A stretch of DNA of 64,000 bases. Source: Brevibacterium marinum. GTDB lineage: Bacteria > Actinomycetota > Actinomycetes > Actinomycetales > Brevibacteriaceae. Below the pieces are notes generated by a model that worked only from the letters and a program-made list of their open reading frames with translations, was not told the DNA's origin and made no database searches. The position numbers and the translations under genes are program-made. Where the stretch lies: the NCBI RefSeq assembly GCF_011927955.1, contig NZ_JAATJN010000001.1, positions 186,001-250,000 on the forward strand, written 5' to 3'. This document shows, in pieces, positions 51,258 to 60,187 of this stretch. Within the stretch, counting starts at the first letter, position 1, and each line of letters begins with the position of its first letter.

Positions 51258-52868
51258 ATGTCGATGTTAGAAGATCACGAGATGCAGCGAAGCGATGCCC
51301 CGGAAGTCAGACATGGTACGGGCGCGGACGGAGAGGCCCGGCATCGTCGCTCGGTGGGGAGGGTCTTTCTGTGGTCAGTCGGATTCGTCATCGCATTCGT
51401 GCTCTGGGCGGCACTGTCTCCCGACAGTCTCGGCTCCATCATGGCCTCGGCGATGGATGCGGTGTCGTCCGGAATCGGCTGGATCTACCTGGTCGTTCCG
51501 TTTGCCGCGATCGTAATGCTCATCTGGTTCGCTGCGAGCCGATTCGGGCGCATTCGCCTCGGCTCCGAGGACTCTCGCCCCGAATACAGCACCGCATCAT
51601 GGCTGGCCATGATTCTGGCCGCGGTTATGGGGATCGGGCTGGTCAGCTATGGGGTTGCGGAGCCGATGTCGCACTTCATGACACCTCCCCACGGCCTGGC
51701 GGAGCCCGAAACCATGAACGCAGCGATCCGGGCCATGCAGTTCTCCTACCTCGACTGGGGTTTCCAAGCCTGGGCGATCTTCGGGGTCTTCGGTTTGGCG
51801 ATCGGCTACTCGACGCACCGGAAGGGCCGCCCGGCGCTGGTTTCGACGATGCTGCGTCCGGTGCTCGGCCGGTTCGTCGACGGTTGGGTCGGCAATTTCA
51901 TAGATATCCTTACCATCATCGCTACCCTCTTCGGCACGACGACGTCGCTGGGCCTCGGCGCTTCGCAGATCGGCCAGGGTCTCAACACGGTCTTCGGCAT
52001 CGAACCCACCATCATCCTGCAGATCATTGTCGTCGCAGTGCTGACACTCCTCTTCACCGGGTCCGCCCTGACGGGAGTGAGCCGAGGCATCAAATACATC
52101 TCTCAGATCACCTTGACCATGGCCACTGCCCTTGGGCTCTTCGTTTTCGTCACCGGTCCATCCGGCTTCGTGGCCAATCTCTTCGTCCGCTCCGTCGGTT
52201 CGTTCGCCGGCGATTTCCTGCAACTCAGCTTCTTGACACCGGCAAACGCCGCCGACAGCGAATGGATGCTCGGCTGGACCTACTTCATGATGGCCTGGTG
52301 GCTGTCCTGGAGCGCCTTCGTCGGAATCTTCCTGGCCAAGATCTCCAAGGGCCGGACGATCCGACAGTTCGTGACCGGTGTGCTCCTCGTTCCCAGCGCC
52401 GTCTTCTTCCTCTGGTTCACCATCATGGGAGGATCTGCAATCAAGTTCGATATGAGTGGTGCCTCGATCGGCGAGGCGACTCAGGACAATCTGGACACGG
52501 CGTTCTTCAGTCTGCTCGATCAGCTGCCGCTGTCGCTGCTGACCTCGATCTTCACAGTCCTCATGGTCATCCTCTTCTTCGTCTCCTCCGCGGATTCGAA
52601 TACATTCGTGCTGAGCTCACTGTCCTCACGTGGGTCTTTCGAACCGCGACGACCTGTCATCGCCACATGGGGTGTCCTCACCGGGGCATGCGCAGTCGTT
52701 CTCCTTCTGCTCGGCGGACTCCAAGCACTTCAGCAGGCGGCGATGCTCTCGGCTGTGCCGTTCACTGTCATCGTCATCATCCTCGGAGTCGCGTTGATCA
52801 AGGAACTGCGCAACGACCATCAAATCGTCGACGAGATCGCTCGCGAGAGGCGCGTGCTGGGGCTCTGA
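51258..52868 (+). CDS. BCCT-family transporter (second copy)
   Basis: The protein has 536 residues from ATG 51258 (after GGAGA). It has twelve transmembrane helices, MGIGLVSYGVAEPMSHF and the Trp signature WWLSWSAFVGIFLAKISKG. Tails are short, unlike the 757-residue BCCT at 23 kb. Position next to the monooxygenase cluster suggests that it imports that pathway's substrate, most likely a quaternary or zwitterionic amine. It is convergent with the hut IclR gene. Confidence 0.88.
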   Translation: MSMLEDHEMQRSDAPEVRHGTGADGEARHRRSVGRVFLWSVGFVIAFVLWAALSPDSLGSIMASAMDAVSSGIGWIYLVVPFAAIVMLIWFAASRFGRIRLGSEDSRPEYSTASWLAMILAAVMGIGLVSYGVAEPMSHFMTPPHGLAEPETMNAAIRAMQFSYLDWGFQAWAIFGVFGLAIGYSTHRKGRPALVSTMLRPVLGRFVDGWVGNFIDILTIIATLFGTTTSLGLGASQIGQGLNTVFGIEPTIILQIIVVAVLTLLFTGSALTGVSRGIKYISQITLTMATALGLFVFVTGPSGFVANLFVRSVGSFAGDFLQLSFLTPANAADSEWMLGWTYFMMAWWLSWSAFVGIFLAKISKGRTIRQFVTGVLLVPSAVFFLWFTIMGGSAIKFDMSGASIGEATQDNLDTAFFSLLDQLPLSLLTSIFTVLMVILFFVSSADSNTFVLSSLSSRGSFEPRRPVIATWGVLTGACAVVLLLLGGLQALQQAAMLSAVPFTVIVIILGVALIKELRNDHQIVDEIARERRVLGL

Positions 52869-53012
52869 GTCGCACCGATCCGAACATGTGGAACGCCGAC
52901 GACGACGCCCGATCACTGCGCTGCACCGGGTAGATCACTAAATGTCGAGCGAACAAGCGATAGTCCCCGCTCTCGATGCCACCAAGTGGTCCACTCGTTA
53001 TCGGCGCGCGCC

Positions 53013-53762
53013 TCATCGCAGCTTCGACGTCACCTCGGCGGCGGCCGCGAGGACCTGCTCCACGAGCGATTCTGTATCGGTGCCCTCGCTCAGCGCATCA
53101 CCGGCGAGCGAGAGTCCGATGGCGGCGATCGGACGCGAGAGCACGTCGTAGACGGGGGCCGCGATCGTCGAGATCCCGGGGGTGACCTCCCCGTGTTCGA
53201 TGGCCCAGCCGGCACGCCGGTCCTGGGCGAGGATCGCATTGAGCGCCTTGACAGTCGTCGGGCCTCGCCCCGTGCGGGTGACGAATCCGGACTCGGACTG
53301 GAGCATCGCCAGCACCTCCGACTTTGGCAGATTCGCCAGGATCGTCCGTCCGGTCGCGGTCAGGTAACTGGGCATGCGCACACCGGTGGCGGTGATGACC
53401 GCGACCGATTTCAGGGACTGCTCCTTGAGCACATACTCGGTCTCCCATCCGCGGATGACGGCCAGCTGTGCGGTCGCCGCAGTGTCGTCGGCCAGTTGCC
53501 GCACGATGGGCTGGGCCAACCTCTGCAGGGGGTTCGTGCGCAGATAGGAGCTTCCCAATTCGTGGACACCGGCCCCCAGGGCGTAACCGGATTCGGTGCG
53601 CACGACGAGCCCCAGCTCCTCGAGCACCGTGAGCAGCTCATAGGCACTCGAGCGCGGGATCTCCAGAGCCCGCACCAGAGCACCGGCGGTGATCGGACGG
53701 TTCGATGAGGCCAGATGCCGCAGAATCGCGATCGAGCGCCGCAGCGCCGGAACCTCAGCCAC
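53013..53762 (-). CDS. IclR-family regulator of the hut operon
   Basis: This 249-residue IclR protein has its helix-turn-helix at about 10-68 (PITAGALVRALEIPRSSAYELL in pieces) and an IclR effector domain. It is the last gene of the hut operon, 3 bp after hutF. It probably binds the TGTCCGA-N4-TCGGACA sites upstream of hutU and hutI; urocanate is a likely effector by analogy with other hut regulators. Confidence 0.85.
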   Translation of the reverse strand: MAEVPALRRSIAILRHLASSNRPITAGALVRALEIPRSSAYELLTVLEELGLVVRTESGYALGAGVHELGSSYLRTNPLQRLAQPIVRQLADDTAATAQLAVIRGWETEYVLKEQSLKSVAVITATGVRMPSYLTATGRTILANLPKSEVLAMLQSESGFVTRTGRGPTTVKALNAILAQDRRAGWAIEHGEVTPGISTIAAPVYDVLSRPIAAIGLSLAGDALSEGTDTESLVEQVLAAAAEVTSKLR

Positions 53763-53765
53763 GGT

Positions 53766-55118
53766 TCAGTCCTCCATCCCCAGTGCCGCGAATGCCGCCC
53801 GGTACAACTCCGAAATCGACCCCAGTTCCGTATGCACGCCGTCGCGGACGCGGACGCAGGCCCCGCTGACGGTCATGTGCACATCCGCCGAGGTGGCCGA
53901 GAGGATGATCTGCTCCCCCACCGACCCGAAGGTGCGCATGCTGTCGGTCTCCAATGCGATGAAGTCGCAGGCCCTGCCCACGGCCAGCTCGCCGACGGGC
54001 AGGTCGAGGCTGCGTGCCCCGCCCGAGGTCAGGGCGGTGATGAGTTCGGCCGGGGAGAAGCGACCCCGCTGGCCCGATCGCAGGCGTTCGCCGGCCTCCA
54101 TGCCCTGAGTCTCTCGCAGAGCGTCGAGGACGACATGCTGGTCGGAGCCGATCGAGATCGTGGCGCCGGCGTCGGCGAGCTCACGGGCCGGACCGATGCC
54201 GTCGGCCAGGTCGGCCTCCGTGCACGGGCACATGACGATCGACGCCCGCGACCCGCCCAAGCTCGCGATGTCGTCATCGCGCAGGTGCGTGGCATGGACA
54301 GCCGAGAGGTTCGCCGCAACGACACCGGAACGTGCGAAGACCTGCGTCGGTGTCGTGCCGTAGGCGACCTGGCAGGCTTCGTTCTCCGCCGGCTGCTCGG
54401 ACAGGTGCACGTGCACGGGCCCGTCGAGCTCGGCGAACCTGGGCAGGTTGGCCGCCGGAACCGCGCGGATCGAATGGATTGCCGATCCCACATGCACGAA
54501 GCTCTCACCAGGCGCTCCGACCGGGAACTCAGTGGCAAAAGCCTTGGAAAGAGCGGCATGGCGGTCCATGTATCCGTCGATGGTTCCGTCGCCGAATCGA
54601 GCCTGCTCGTCTGAGAGCTCGGAGTCGATTCCGCCCGTGAGGTAACAGGTGTCGAGGAGTCGGATGCGCAAACCCGCCGAGGCGGCCGCCCGTGCCAGCG
54701 CCCGTTCCATCGCGTGGGTGTTCTCGTACGGAGTGCCGTCCGGTGCGTGGTGGACGTAGTGGAATTCGCCCACCGAGGTGTAGCCGCCGGCGAGCATCTC
54801 CGCGAAGACCGCGCGAGCCACCGTTTCGTAGTTCTCGGGGCTCAGCTTCGCGGCCACGGAATACATGACTTCGCGCCAGGTCCAGAAGGTCCCGCCGTCG
54901 CCGTGGGTGCGTCCGCGCAGGATGCGGTGGAAAGCGTGGGAGTGGGCGTTGACTCCACCTGGAAGGGTGAAGCCGGGAACCACCTCGGCGATGGTGGGTG
55001 GGGTCTCGATTCCGGTCTCGACCGAGGTCAGCGTCCCTGTGTCATCGGCGGTGAGCAGGACGCCGGTGACGACCTGTCCGCCGACCCAGGCGGATTCGCA
55101 CCAGAAACGCGTGCTCAT
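53766..55118 (-). CDS. hutF: Formimidoylglutamate deiminase HutF
   Basis: This 450-residue amidohydrolase of the HutF group has the metal site NAHSHAFHRILRG, VHVHLSEQPAENEAC and GSDQHVVL. It converts N-formimino-L-glutamate to N-formyl-L-glutamate plus ammonia. Stop and start overlaps with the M20 gene (ATGA at 55115-55118) show tight coupling. Presence of HutF means the five-step route via formylglutamate. Confidence 0.88.
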   Translation of the reverse strand: MSTRFWCESAWVGGQVVTGVLLTADDTGTLTSVETGIETPPTIAEVVPGFTLPGGVNAHSHAFHRILRGRTHGDGGTFWTWREVMYSVAAKLSPENYETVARAVFAEMLAGGYTSVGEFHYVHHAPDGTPYENTHAMERALARAAASAGLRIRLLDTCYLTGGIDSELSDEQARFGDGTIDGYMDRHAALSKAFATEFPVGAPGESFVHVGSAIHSIRAVPAANLPRFAELDGPVHVHLSEQPAENEACQVAYGTTPTQVFARSGVVAANLSAVHATHLRDDDIASLGGSRASIVMCPCTEADLADGIGPARELADAGATISIGSDQHVVLDALRETQGMEAGERLRSGQRGRFSPAELITALTSGGARSLDLPVGELAVGRACDFIALETDSMRTFGSVGEQIILSATSADVHMTVSGACVRVRDGVHTELGSISELYRAAFAALGMED

Positions 55119-56425
55119 GACGCACCTCCTGCAGATCCCGGCGCTCCGGCAAGTCCCGATGCTTCGCCGACAGGCCCCGGCGAGTCGACAGGCCCCGACG
55201 AATCATCCGAGGCGTCCACCCCGAGCTCTCTTTCGAGGACCTTGACCAGCGCGCTGACGCCGGCCCGCTGGTCGTCGACCTCGCAGGCCTCTTCCGGAGC
55301 GTGGGAGACGCCGGTCGGGTTGCGCACGTAGAGCATCGCCGAAGGCACATGCGGGGCGAGGATGCCGGCGTCGTGCCCGGCGCCCGAGGGCAGCAGCGGC
55401 GCGTTCGGCAGCACCGAGGTCAGCCGTGAGTTGAGTTCCGCGGTGAAGTGGGTCGTCGGCGAGTACGACTCCTGGGAGATGGACACCTCGACGCCGGTGC
55501 CGTCAGCGTGCTCGCGGGCTCGGGCGCTGATCTCCTCGAGGACCTGCTGGACGACGGTGTCGTCGGCGTGACGGATGTCGAGCCAGAAGCTCATGCCCGA
55601 GGCGATGACATTGGTCCCGCCCGGATGGATGAGCGTCCGACCCACGGTGGCCACCGCTTGGTCGTGGCTGGCCGCGAGGATCGGGATGTCGCCGATGGCG
55701 CGGCTGCCGGCCACCACCGGATCTGCGCGATGACCCATCGGTGTCGTACCTGCGTGGTTGCCCTGTCCGGAGAAGGAGAAGTGCCAGCGGCCGTGGCCGA
55801 TGATCGAGGAGCCGATCGCCACAGGCTGGTCGGTGTTGATCAGACCGATGCCCTGTTCGACGTGGAGTTCGATGAAGGATCCGACCGTCGACAGCCTGGA
55901 GTGGTCGGTGCCGATGCGGTTCGGGTCGAGGCCGTAGCCGGCCGCGACGTCGGCAAAGGTGTCGCCAGCGGCATCTTTGAGTCCCAACGCGCGGTCTGCT
56001 TCGATGGCGCCGGTGATCAGCCGCGATCCGAGACAGGCCACGCCGAAGCGCGAGCCTTCTTCTTCGGGGAACACGGCGAGCGCCAGCGGACGCCGAGCAC
56101 GTTCGAGCGCTCCGGAAGCCTTGAGTTCATCGAAGGCAGCCAGCGCCGAGGCGACGCCGAGGGGCCCGTCGAAGGCTCCCCCACCAGGCACGGAGTCCAG
56201 GTGGGACCCGGTGACGACGGCGTTCTCACCGGGCGCGGTCGCCCATGCCCAGGTGATGCCGTTGTCATCGATCTCGGTCTCGAGGCCACGTCGGGCCGCC
56301 TCGGCGAGGAACCAGTCACGCAGCTCTCGCTCGGTGTCCGAGAACCCGGGGCGCTGGTAGCCGGCACCACGAGCGTCACGACCGGTGCCTTCGATCTGCG
56401 CCAGGAGGGAGACGACGTCACTCAT
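55115..56425 (-). CDS. M20-family amidohydrolase (allantoate/N-carbamoyl-type), probable HutG substitute
   Basis: This 436-residue M20 peptidase-type amidase has the zinc ligands in GSHLDSVPGGGAFDG, the paired PEEEGSRFG, and the dimerisation region FSGQGNHAGTTPMGHR, which matches allantoate amidohydrolase, beta-ureidopropionase and related Zn hydrolases. No classical HutG is present in the operon, so this protein may deformylate N-formylglutamate. The last 35 residues are Gly/Pro/Ser-rich. The stop overlaps the hutF start. Confidence 0.78.
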   Translation of the reverse strand: MSDVVSLLAQIEGTGRDARGAGYQRPGFSDTERELRDWFLAEAARRGLETEIDDNGITWAWATAPGENAVVTGSHLDSVPGGGAFDGPLGVASALAAFDELKASGALERARRPLALAVFPEEEGSRFGVACLGSRLITGAIEADRALGLKDAAGDTFADVAAGYGLDPNRIGTDHSRLSTVGSFIELHVEQGIGLINTDQPVAIGSSIIGHGRWHFSFSGQGNHAGTTPMGHRADPVVAGSRAIGDIPILAASHDQAVATVGRTLIHPGGTNVIASGMSFWLDIRHADDTVVQQVLEEISARAREHADGTGVEVSISQESYSPTTHFTAELNSRLTSVLPNAPLLPSGAGHDAGILAPHVPSAMLYVRNPTGVSHAPEEACEVDDQRAGVSALVKVLERELGVDASDDSSGPVDSPGPVGEASGLAGAPGSAGGAS

Positions 56426-56426
56426 C

Positions 56427-58169
56427 TCAGTTGGCTCCGTCCGAATCGTTCGATCCCGAGCCGGCGGCGCCGACTGAACCGTCGGTGCCGACCTCGTCCC
56501 TGTGGGTCGTCGCGGCGTCCGTTCCCGATGCCTCGGCGGCTGCGTCGAGGTTGCCCAGGGCGGTGAAATCGGGGTCGTCGACGGCCGGTGATCCGCCTTC
56601 GGGCAGCCAGGTCCCGGCCGCCTCGGTGACGGTGTGCTGCAGCGGCGAGACCGACTCTGCGGCTGCGACGAGCGAACCGTCCTTCACCTTGGCGATCGTC
56701 TCAGCGAGCTCCGGGGACAGGAACCGGTCGGGCCCGGGGCCGGGCACGGTCTCACGGATCGTGGAGATCACGGCACCGGTGACCGGTGCCAGGGCGGCCT
56801 CGCGCATGTCGCAGGCCCGGGAAGCGGCATAGAACTCGATGCCGACGACGCTGGCGAGGTTGTCGACGACCTTGCGCAGCTTGCGGGCGGCCGACCAGCC
56901 CATGGACACGTGGTCTTCCTGCATGGCCGAGGACGGGATCGAATCCACCGAGGCGGGGGCGGCGCCTCGTTTGGCTTCGGAGACCATGGCGGCCTGTGTG
57001 TAGTGGGCGATCATCAGGCCCGAGTCGACCCCGGCGTCGTCGGCGAGGAACGGGGTCAGATCCTGGTTGCGGGTCACGTCCATCATGCGGTCGGTGCGGC
57101 GTTCGGACATCGAGGCGACGTCGGCTGAGACGATGGCGAGGAAGTCCAGCGCGTGGGCCAGGGGTGCGCCGTGGAAGTTGCCGTTGGAGGAGACCATTCC
57201 GTTGGTGAGCACGACCGGGTTGTCGATGGCCGCACGCAGTTCGCGTTCGGCGACCTGCGTGGCGAAGGCCACGGCGTCACGGGCGGCGCCGTTGACCTGC
57301 GGGGCGCAGCGCATCGAGTACGCGTCCTGGACGAGATGCGTGGAATCGCGGTGGCTGGCGGTGATGCCGGAGTCCTTGAGGGATGTCAGCATGTTCGCGG
57401 CGGCAGCGGATTGGCCGTCGTGGGGGCGCAGCGCGTAGTGGAGTTCGGGGGCGAAGACCGCGTCGGTGCCGAAGAGTCCTTCGATGCTCATGGCCGCGGA
57501 GACGTCGACGGCGGTGAGCAGGTTCTCGAGGTCGGCCAGGGCCATGATGAGCATGCCCAACATGCCGTCGGTGCCGTTGACGAGCGCGAGGCCTTCCTTC
57601 TCGGCCAGGGTGACAGGGGTGATGCCGGCGGCCGCGAGGATCTCATCGGCGGGACCGGCGACACCGTCGGGCCCCTCGGCGACGCCTTCGCCCATGACGA
57701 CGAGCGCACAGGCCGACAGCGGCGCGAGGTCGCCCGAGCAGCCCAGCGAACCGTATTCGTGGACGACCGGGGTGATGCCGGCGTTGAGGAGGTCGACGTA
57801 GGTTTGGAGCACCTCGGCGCGGACACCCGCCCGGCCGGTGGCCAAGGTGCGGGCACGCAGCAGCATCAGCGCCCGGACGACTTCCCGTTCGACGGGTTCG
57901 CCGACGCCGGCGGCGTGTGAGCGGATGAGGGACTTCTGCAGCTGGGTGCGCAGTTCGGCGGGGATGTGCCGTTGAGCGAGTGCCCCGAAGCCGGTGGAGA
58001 CACCGTAGACGGGCTTCGGTGCGGAGGCGAGCGCGTCGATGGCTTCGCGGTACTTGTTCACCCGCGCCAGAGTGGCCTCGCTCAGGTTGACCTGCGCGTC
58101 ATGGCGGGCGACGTCGACGACCTGGGCGAATGTGAGTGTGTCGGGGTCGAGATCGATGAAGTCTGACAT
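56427..58169 (-). CDS. hutH: Histidine ammonia-lyase HutH
   Basis: This 580-residue protein is a member of the aromatic ammonia-lyase family. The MIO-forming motif is C144-S145-G146 (YGSLGCSGDLAPL), with Cys at the place of the usual Ala. Tyr55 lies in VYGVSTGFG. It converts L-histidine to urocanate and ammonia. The body ends near residue 520, and a roughly 60-residue acidic, low-complexity tail is appended. It lies one base from the M20 gene. Confidence 0.9.
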   Translation of the reverse strand: MSDFIDLDPDTLTFAQVVDVARHDAQVNLSEATLARVNKYREAIDALASAPKPVYGVSTGFGALAQRHIPAELRTQLQKSLIRSHAAGVGEPVEREVVRALMLLRARTLATGRAGVRAEVLQTYVDLLNAGITPVVHEYGSLGCSGDLAPLSACALVVMGEGVAEGPDGVAGPADEILAAAGITPVTLAEKEGLALVNGTDGMLGMLIMALADLENLLTAVDVSAAMSIEGLFGTDAVFAPELHYALRPHDGQSAAAANMLTSLKDSGITASHRDSTHLVQDAYSMRCAPQVNGAARDAVAFATQVAERELRAAIDNPVVLTNGMVSSNGNFHGAPLAHALDFLAIVSADVASMSERRTDRMMDVTRNQDLTPFLADDAGVDSGLMIAHYTQAAMVSEAKRGAAPASVDSIPSSAMQEDHVSMGWSAARKLRKVVDNLASVVGIEFYAASRACDMREAALAPVTGAVISTIRETVPGPGPDRFLSPELAETIAKVKDGSLVAAAESVSPLQHTVTEAAGTWLPEGGSPAVDDPDFTALGNLDAAAEASGTDAATTHRDEVGTDGSVGAAGSGSNDSDGAN

Positions 58170-58278
58170 CTGGGACCTTTCGGTTGGGTGGGTGAAACGT
58201 TCGTGTGGTGCTGTTATGCGCTTCGTGTGGTGGCTTTAGACGGTGAAAGCGCGGACGTGCCCATGGCGTCTGTGCGTC

Positions 58279-59565
58279 TCAGACCTGTGGGCGGTTGTCG
58301 GCGACGAGCTCGCCATCGCGGTAGACCCGTTCGACCAACTGGACGCCCGGCCGGTAGGCCAGGTGCCGGTAGCTGGGGGCGTCGAGGACGACGAGATCGG
58401 CCCGAGCACCGGCGCCGAGGTGGCCGACGTCGGGCCGCTGCAGGGCGTTGGCACCACCGGCGGTGACCGCCCATACGGCCTGTTCGACGGTGAAGTGCAT
58501 ATCTCGCACGCCGATGGCGATGGCGAAGGGGATGCTGTTGGAGAATCCCGATCCCGGGTTGCAGTCGGTGGCGATCGCCAGCCTCACGCCCGCGCCGATG
58601 TAGCGGCGGGCGTCGGGGTAGGGCTGCCGGGTGGAGAATTCGATGCCCGGCAGCAGCGTGACGACGGTGCCGGCCTGAGCCAGGACCGCGAGATCCTCAT
58701 CAGAGGCGAAGGTCGCGTGGTCGACGGACACGCACCCCAGTTCGGCACCGAGCTTGAGCGCTCCCCCGTCGGTGAGCTGGTTCGCGTGCAGACGCGGCTT
58801 CATGCCCGCGGCCTTGCCGGCTTCGATGATGCGTCGCGTCTGCTCCTCGGTGAAGGCGCCCTTCTCACAGAAGACGTCGATCCACTTCGCCTGCCCGGTC
58901 GCGGCCGGGATGATCTCGTCGATGACGAGGTCGACGTAGGCCTCCGGGTTCTCCTTGTACTCGGGTGGGACCACGTGAGCGGCGATGAGCGTGGATTCCT
59001 CGGTGTGCCGATTGATGATCCGCAGCGCCCGCAGCTCGTCCTCGCGCGTCAGCCCGTACCCGGACTTGACCTCGAAGGTCGTGGTGCCCTGCCGGGTGGC
59101 CTGATCGAGCAGGTGGACGAAGTTGGCCTCGAGCTCCGCCTCGCTGGCGGCGCGGGTGGCGGCGACGGTGGTCGCGATGCCCCCGGCCGAGTACTTCTGT
59201 CCGGCCATGCGCGCGGCGAACTCCGCTGACCGGTCGCCGGCGAAGATGAGGTGGTTGTGACTGTCGACGAACCCCGGAACGACGGCCTTGCCGCCCAGGT
59301 CGATCGTCTCGAGCTCCACTCCCCCGCTCGCCGAGGTGAGGGTGCCGTTTTCGATGTCATCGTCGTCGAGGGTCGTGGCCGACGCCGACTCTTCCCTGGT
59401 CTCGCCGAGGTGATCCCTGACGGCGCTGTCCGCCTGAGCGGACGGTCCCGACCACAGGATCCGGCCATCGTCGATGAGCACGGCGGCGTCGTCGATGACG
59501 TTGAGGGCGCCGAGGCTGTCGAGGTCGTTGACGACCAGTTCACTGATCCCGGTGATGATCTGCAC
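58279..59565 (-). CDS. hutI: Imidazolonepropionase HutI
   Basis: This 428-residue amidohydrolase starts at GTG 59565 after AAGGA. Metal ligands lie in VDSHNHLIFAGDRSAEF and the catalytic segments ANQLTDGG, DHATFASDEDL and CNPGSGFSNSIP are intact. It hydrolyses imidazolonepropionate to formiminoglutamate. An IclR-type palindrome lies 84 bp upstream of its start, so it may have its own promoter in addition to read-through from hutU. Confidence 0.9.
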   Translation of the reverse strand: MQIITGISELVVNDLDSLGALNVIDDAAVLIDDGRILWSGPSAQADSAVRDHLGETREESASATTLDDDDIENGTLTSASGGVELETIDLGGKAVVPGFVDSHNHLIFAGDRSAEFAARMAGQKYSAGGIATTVAATRAASEAELEANFVHLLDQATRQGTTTFEVKSGYGLTREDELRALRIINRHTEESTLIAAHVVPPEYKENPEAYVDLVIDEIIPAATGQAKWIDVFCEKGAFTEEQTRRIIEAGKAAGMKPRLHANQLTDGGALKLGAELGCVSVDHATFASDEDLAVLAQAGTVVTLLPGIEFSTRQPYPDARRYIGAGVRLAIATDCNPGSGFSNSIPFAIAIGVRDMHFTVEQAVWAVTAGGANALQRPDVGHLGAGARADLVVLDAPSYRHLAYRPGVQLVERVYRDGELVADNRPQV

Positions 59566-59648
59566 GGGTGAGGTCCTTCGCGATCGAGGGCGGTTCACTC
59601 TCAGTATGGACCGCGCAAGGCTCCAGCTGAACCGTGATCGACGAATTT

Positions 59649-59666
59649 TGTCCGACATTTCGGACA
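59649..59666. promoter_or_regulatory. hut operator (copy before hutI)
   Basis: TGTCCGA (59649-59655), a 4-bp spacer CATT and TCGGACA (59660-59666) form an 18-bp palindrome. The same arms with a 4-bp spacer recur at 62097-62114 before hutU. Two identical sites flanking the hut genes support a dedicated repressor. Confidence 0.78.
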
Positions 59667-59724
59667 GTTCGTGATCGCGGCCTCACACCCCTGTCATCCG
59701 GCGCGACGCGGCGCTGAAGTACTG

Positions 59725-59786
59725 ACGTGCATCACTCTGCGGAACAGTACACAGGTTGCAACCGATGTACTGTTCCGCAGGATGAA
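59725..59786. repeat. 62-bp repeat with 44-bp near-perfect palindrome, copy 1
   Basis: The core (59737-59780) is CTGCGGAACAGTACA, a GGTTGCAACC centre and TGTACTGTTCCGCAG, palindromic except for two base pairs. About 11 flanking bases on the left (ACGTGCATCAC) and a few on the right (GATGA) are also shared with copy 2. The two copies are 349 bp apart in the same orientation. Confidence 0.8.
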
Positions 59787-60073
59787 TCGTCGCGAAGAGC
59801 AGCGCCTCGGCGCCGTCGCGCAGTGCCGTGTGGGCGATGAGGGACACGACGCCCCAGAAGGTCTGCGAGTCGATTCTTGGGAGCACGTGGGCGCTGCCGC
59901 CGAGCATGAGCGACGAGACCGCTCCGGGCAGCGCGCCGCTCCGGACAGCAGACTACTCCGGCAGCGGGCCGTTGCAGTGGAACACGGGCAGCACGAGGAG
60001 GCTGCAGACGCCGCCCCCGAACTTGAGCCCGTTGAGGATCGACCGCCCCATGGCCGAACACACAGAGCTCGGC
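59787..60073. other. Region between the twin palindromes, possibly a decayed gene
   Basis: No intact gene fits here. One minus-strand frame contains CSLLVLPVFHCNGPLPE, then a stop, then LMLGGSAHVLPRIDSQTFWGVV. These resemble the LPLFHCN...LPRFDAETFW-type segment of AMP-forming acyl-CoA ligases in the right order. That would be an eroded fragment of a ligase gene. The similarity is from memory and short. Confidence 0.3.
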
Positions 60074-60135
60074 ACGTGCATCATTCTGCGGAACAGTACA
60101 CGGGCTGCAACCTGTGTACTGTTCCGCAGGATGAG
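60074..60135. repeat. 62-bp repeat with 44-bp palindrome, copy 2
   Basis: The core 60086-60129 repeats the arms of copy 1 exactly (15 bp each) with a slightly different centre (GGCTGCAACC). It lies 58 bp from the hutU stop. Copies 1 and 2 bracket 287 bp without an intact gene, as a small mobile or duplicated element would. Confidence 0.8.
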
Positions 60136-60187
60136 TAAGCGCGAGTCGACCGCCAACGCTGCGGCGATCCGAACTGCACTGAGACCC

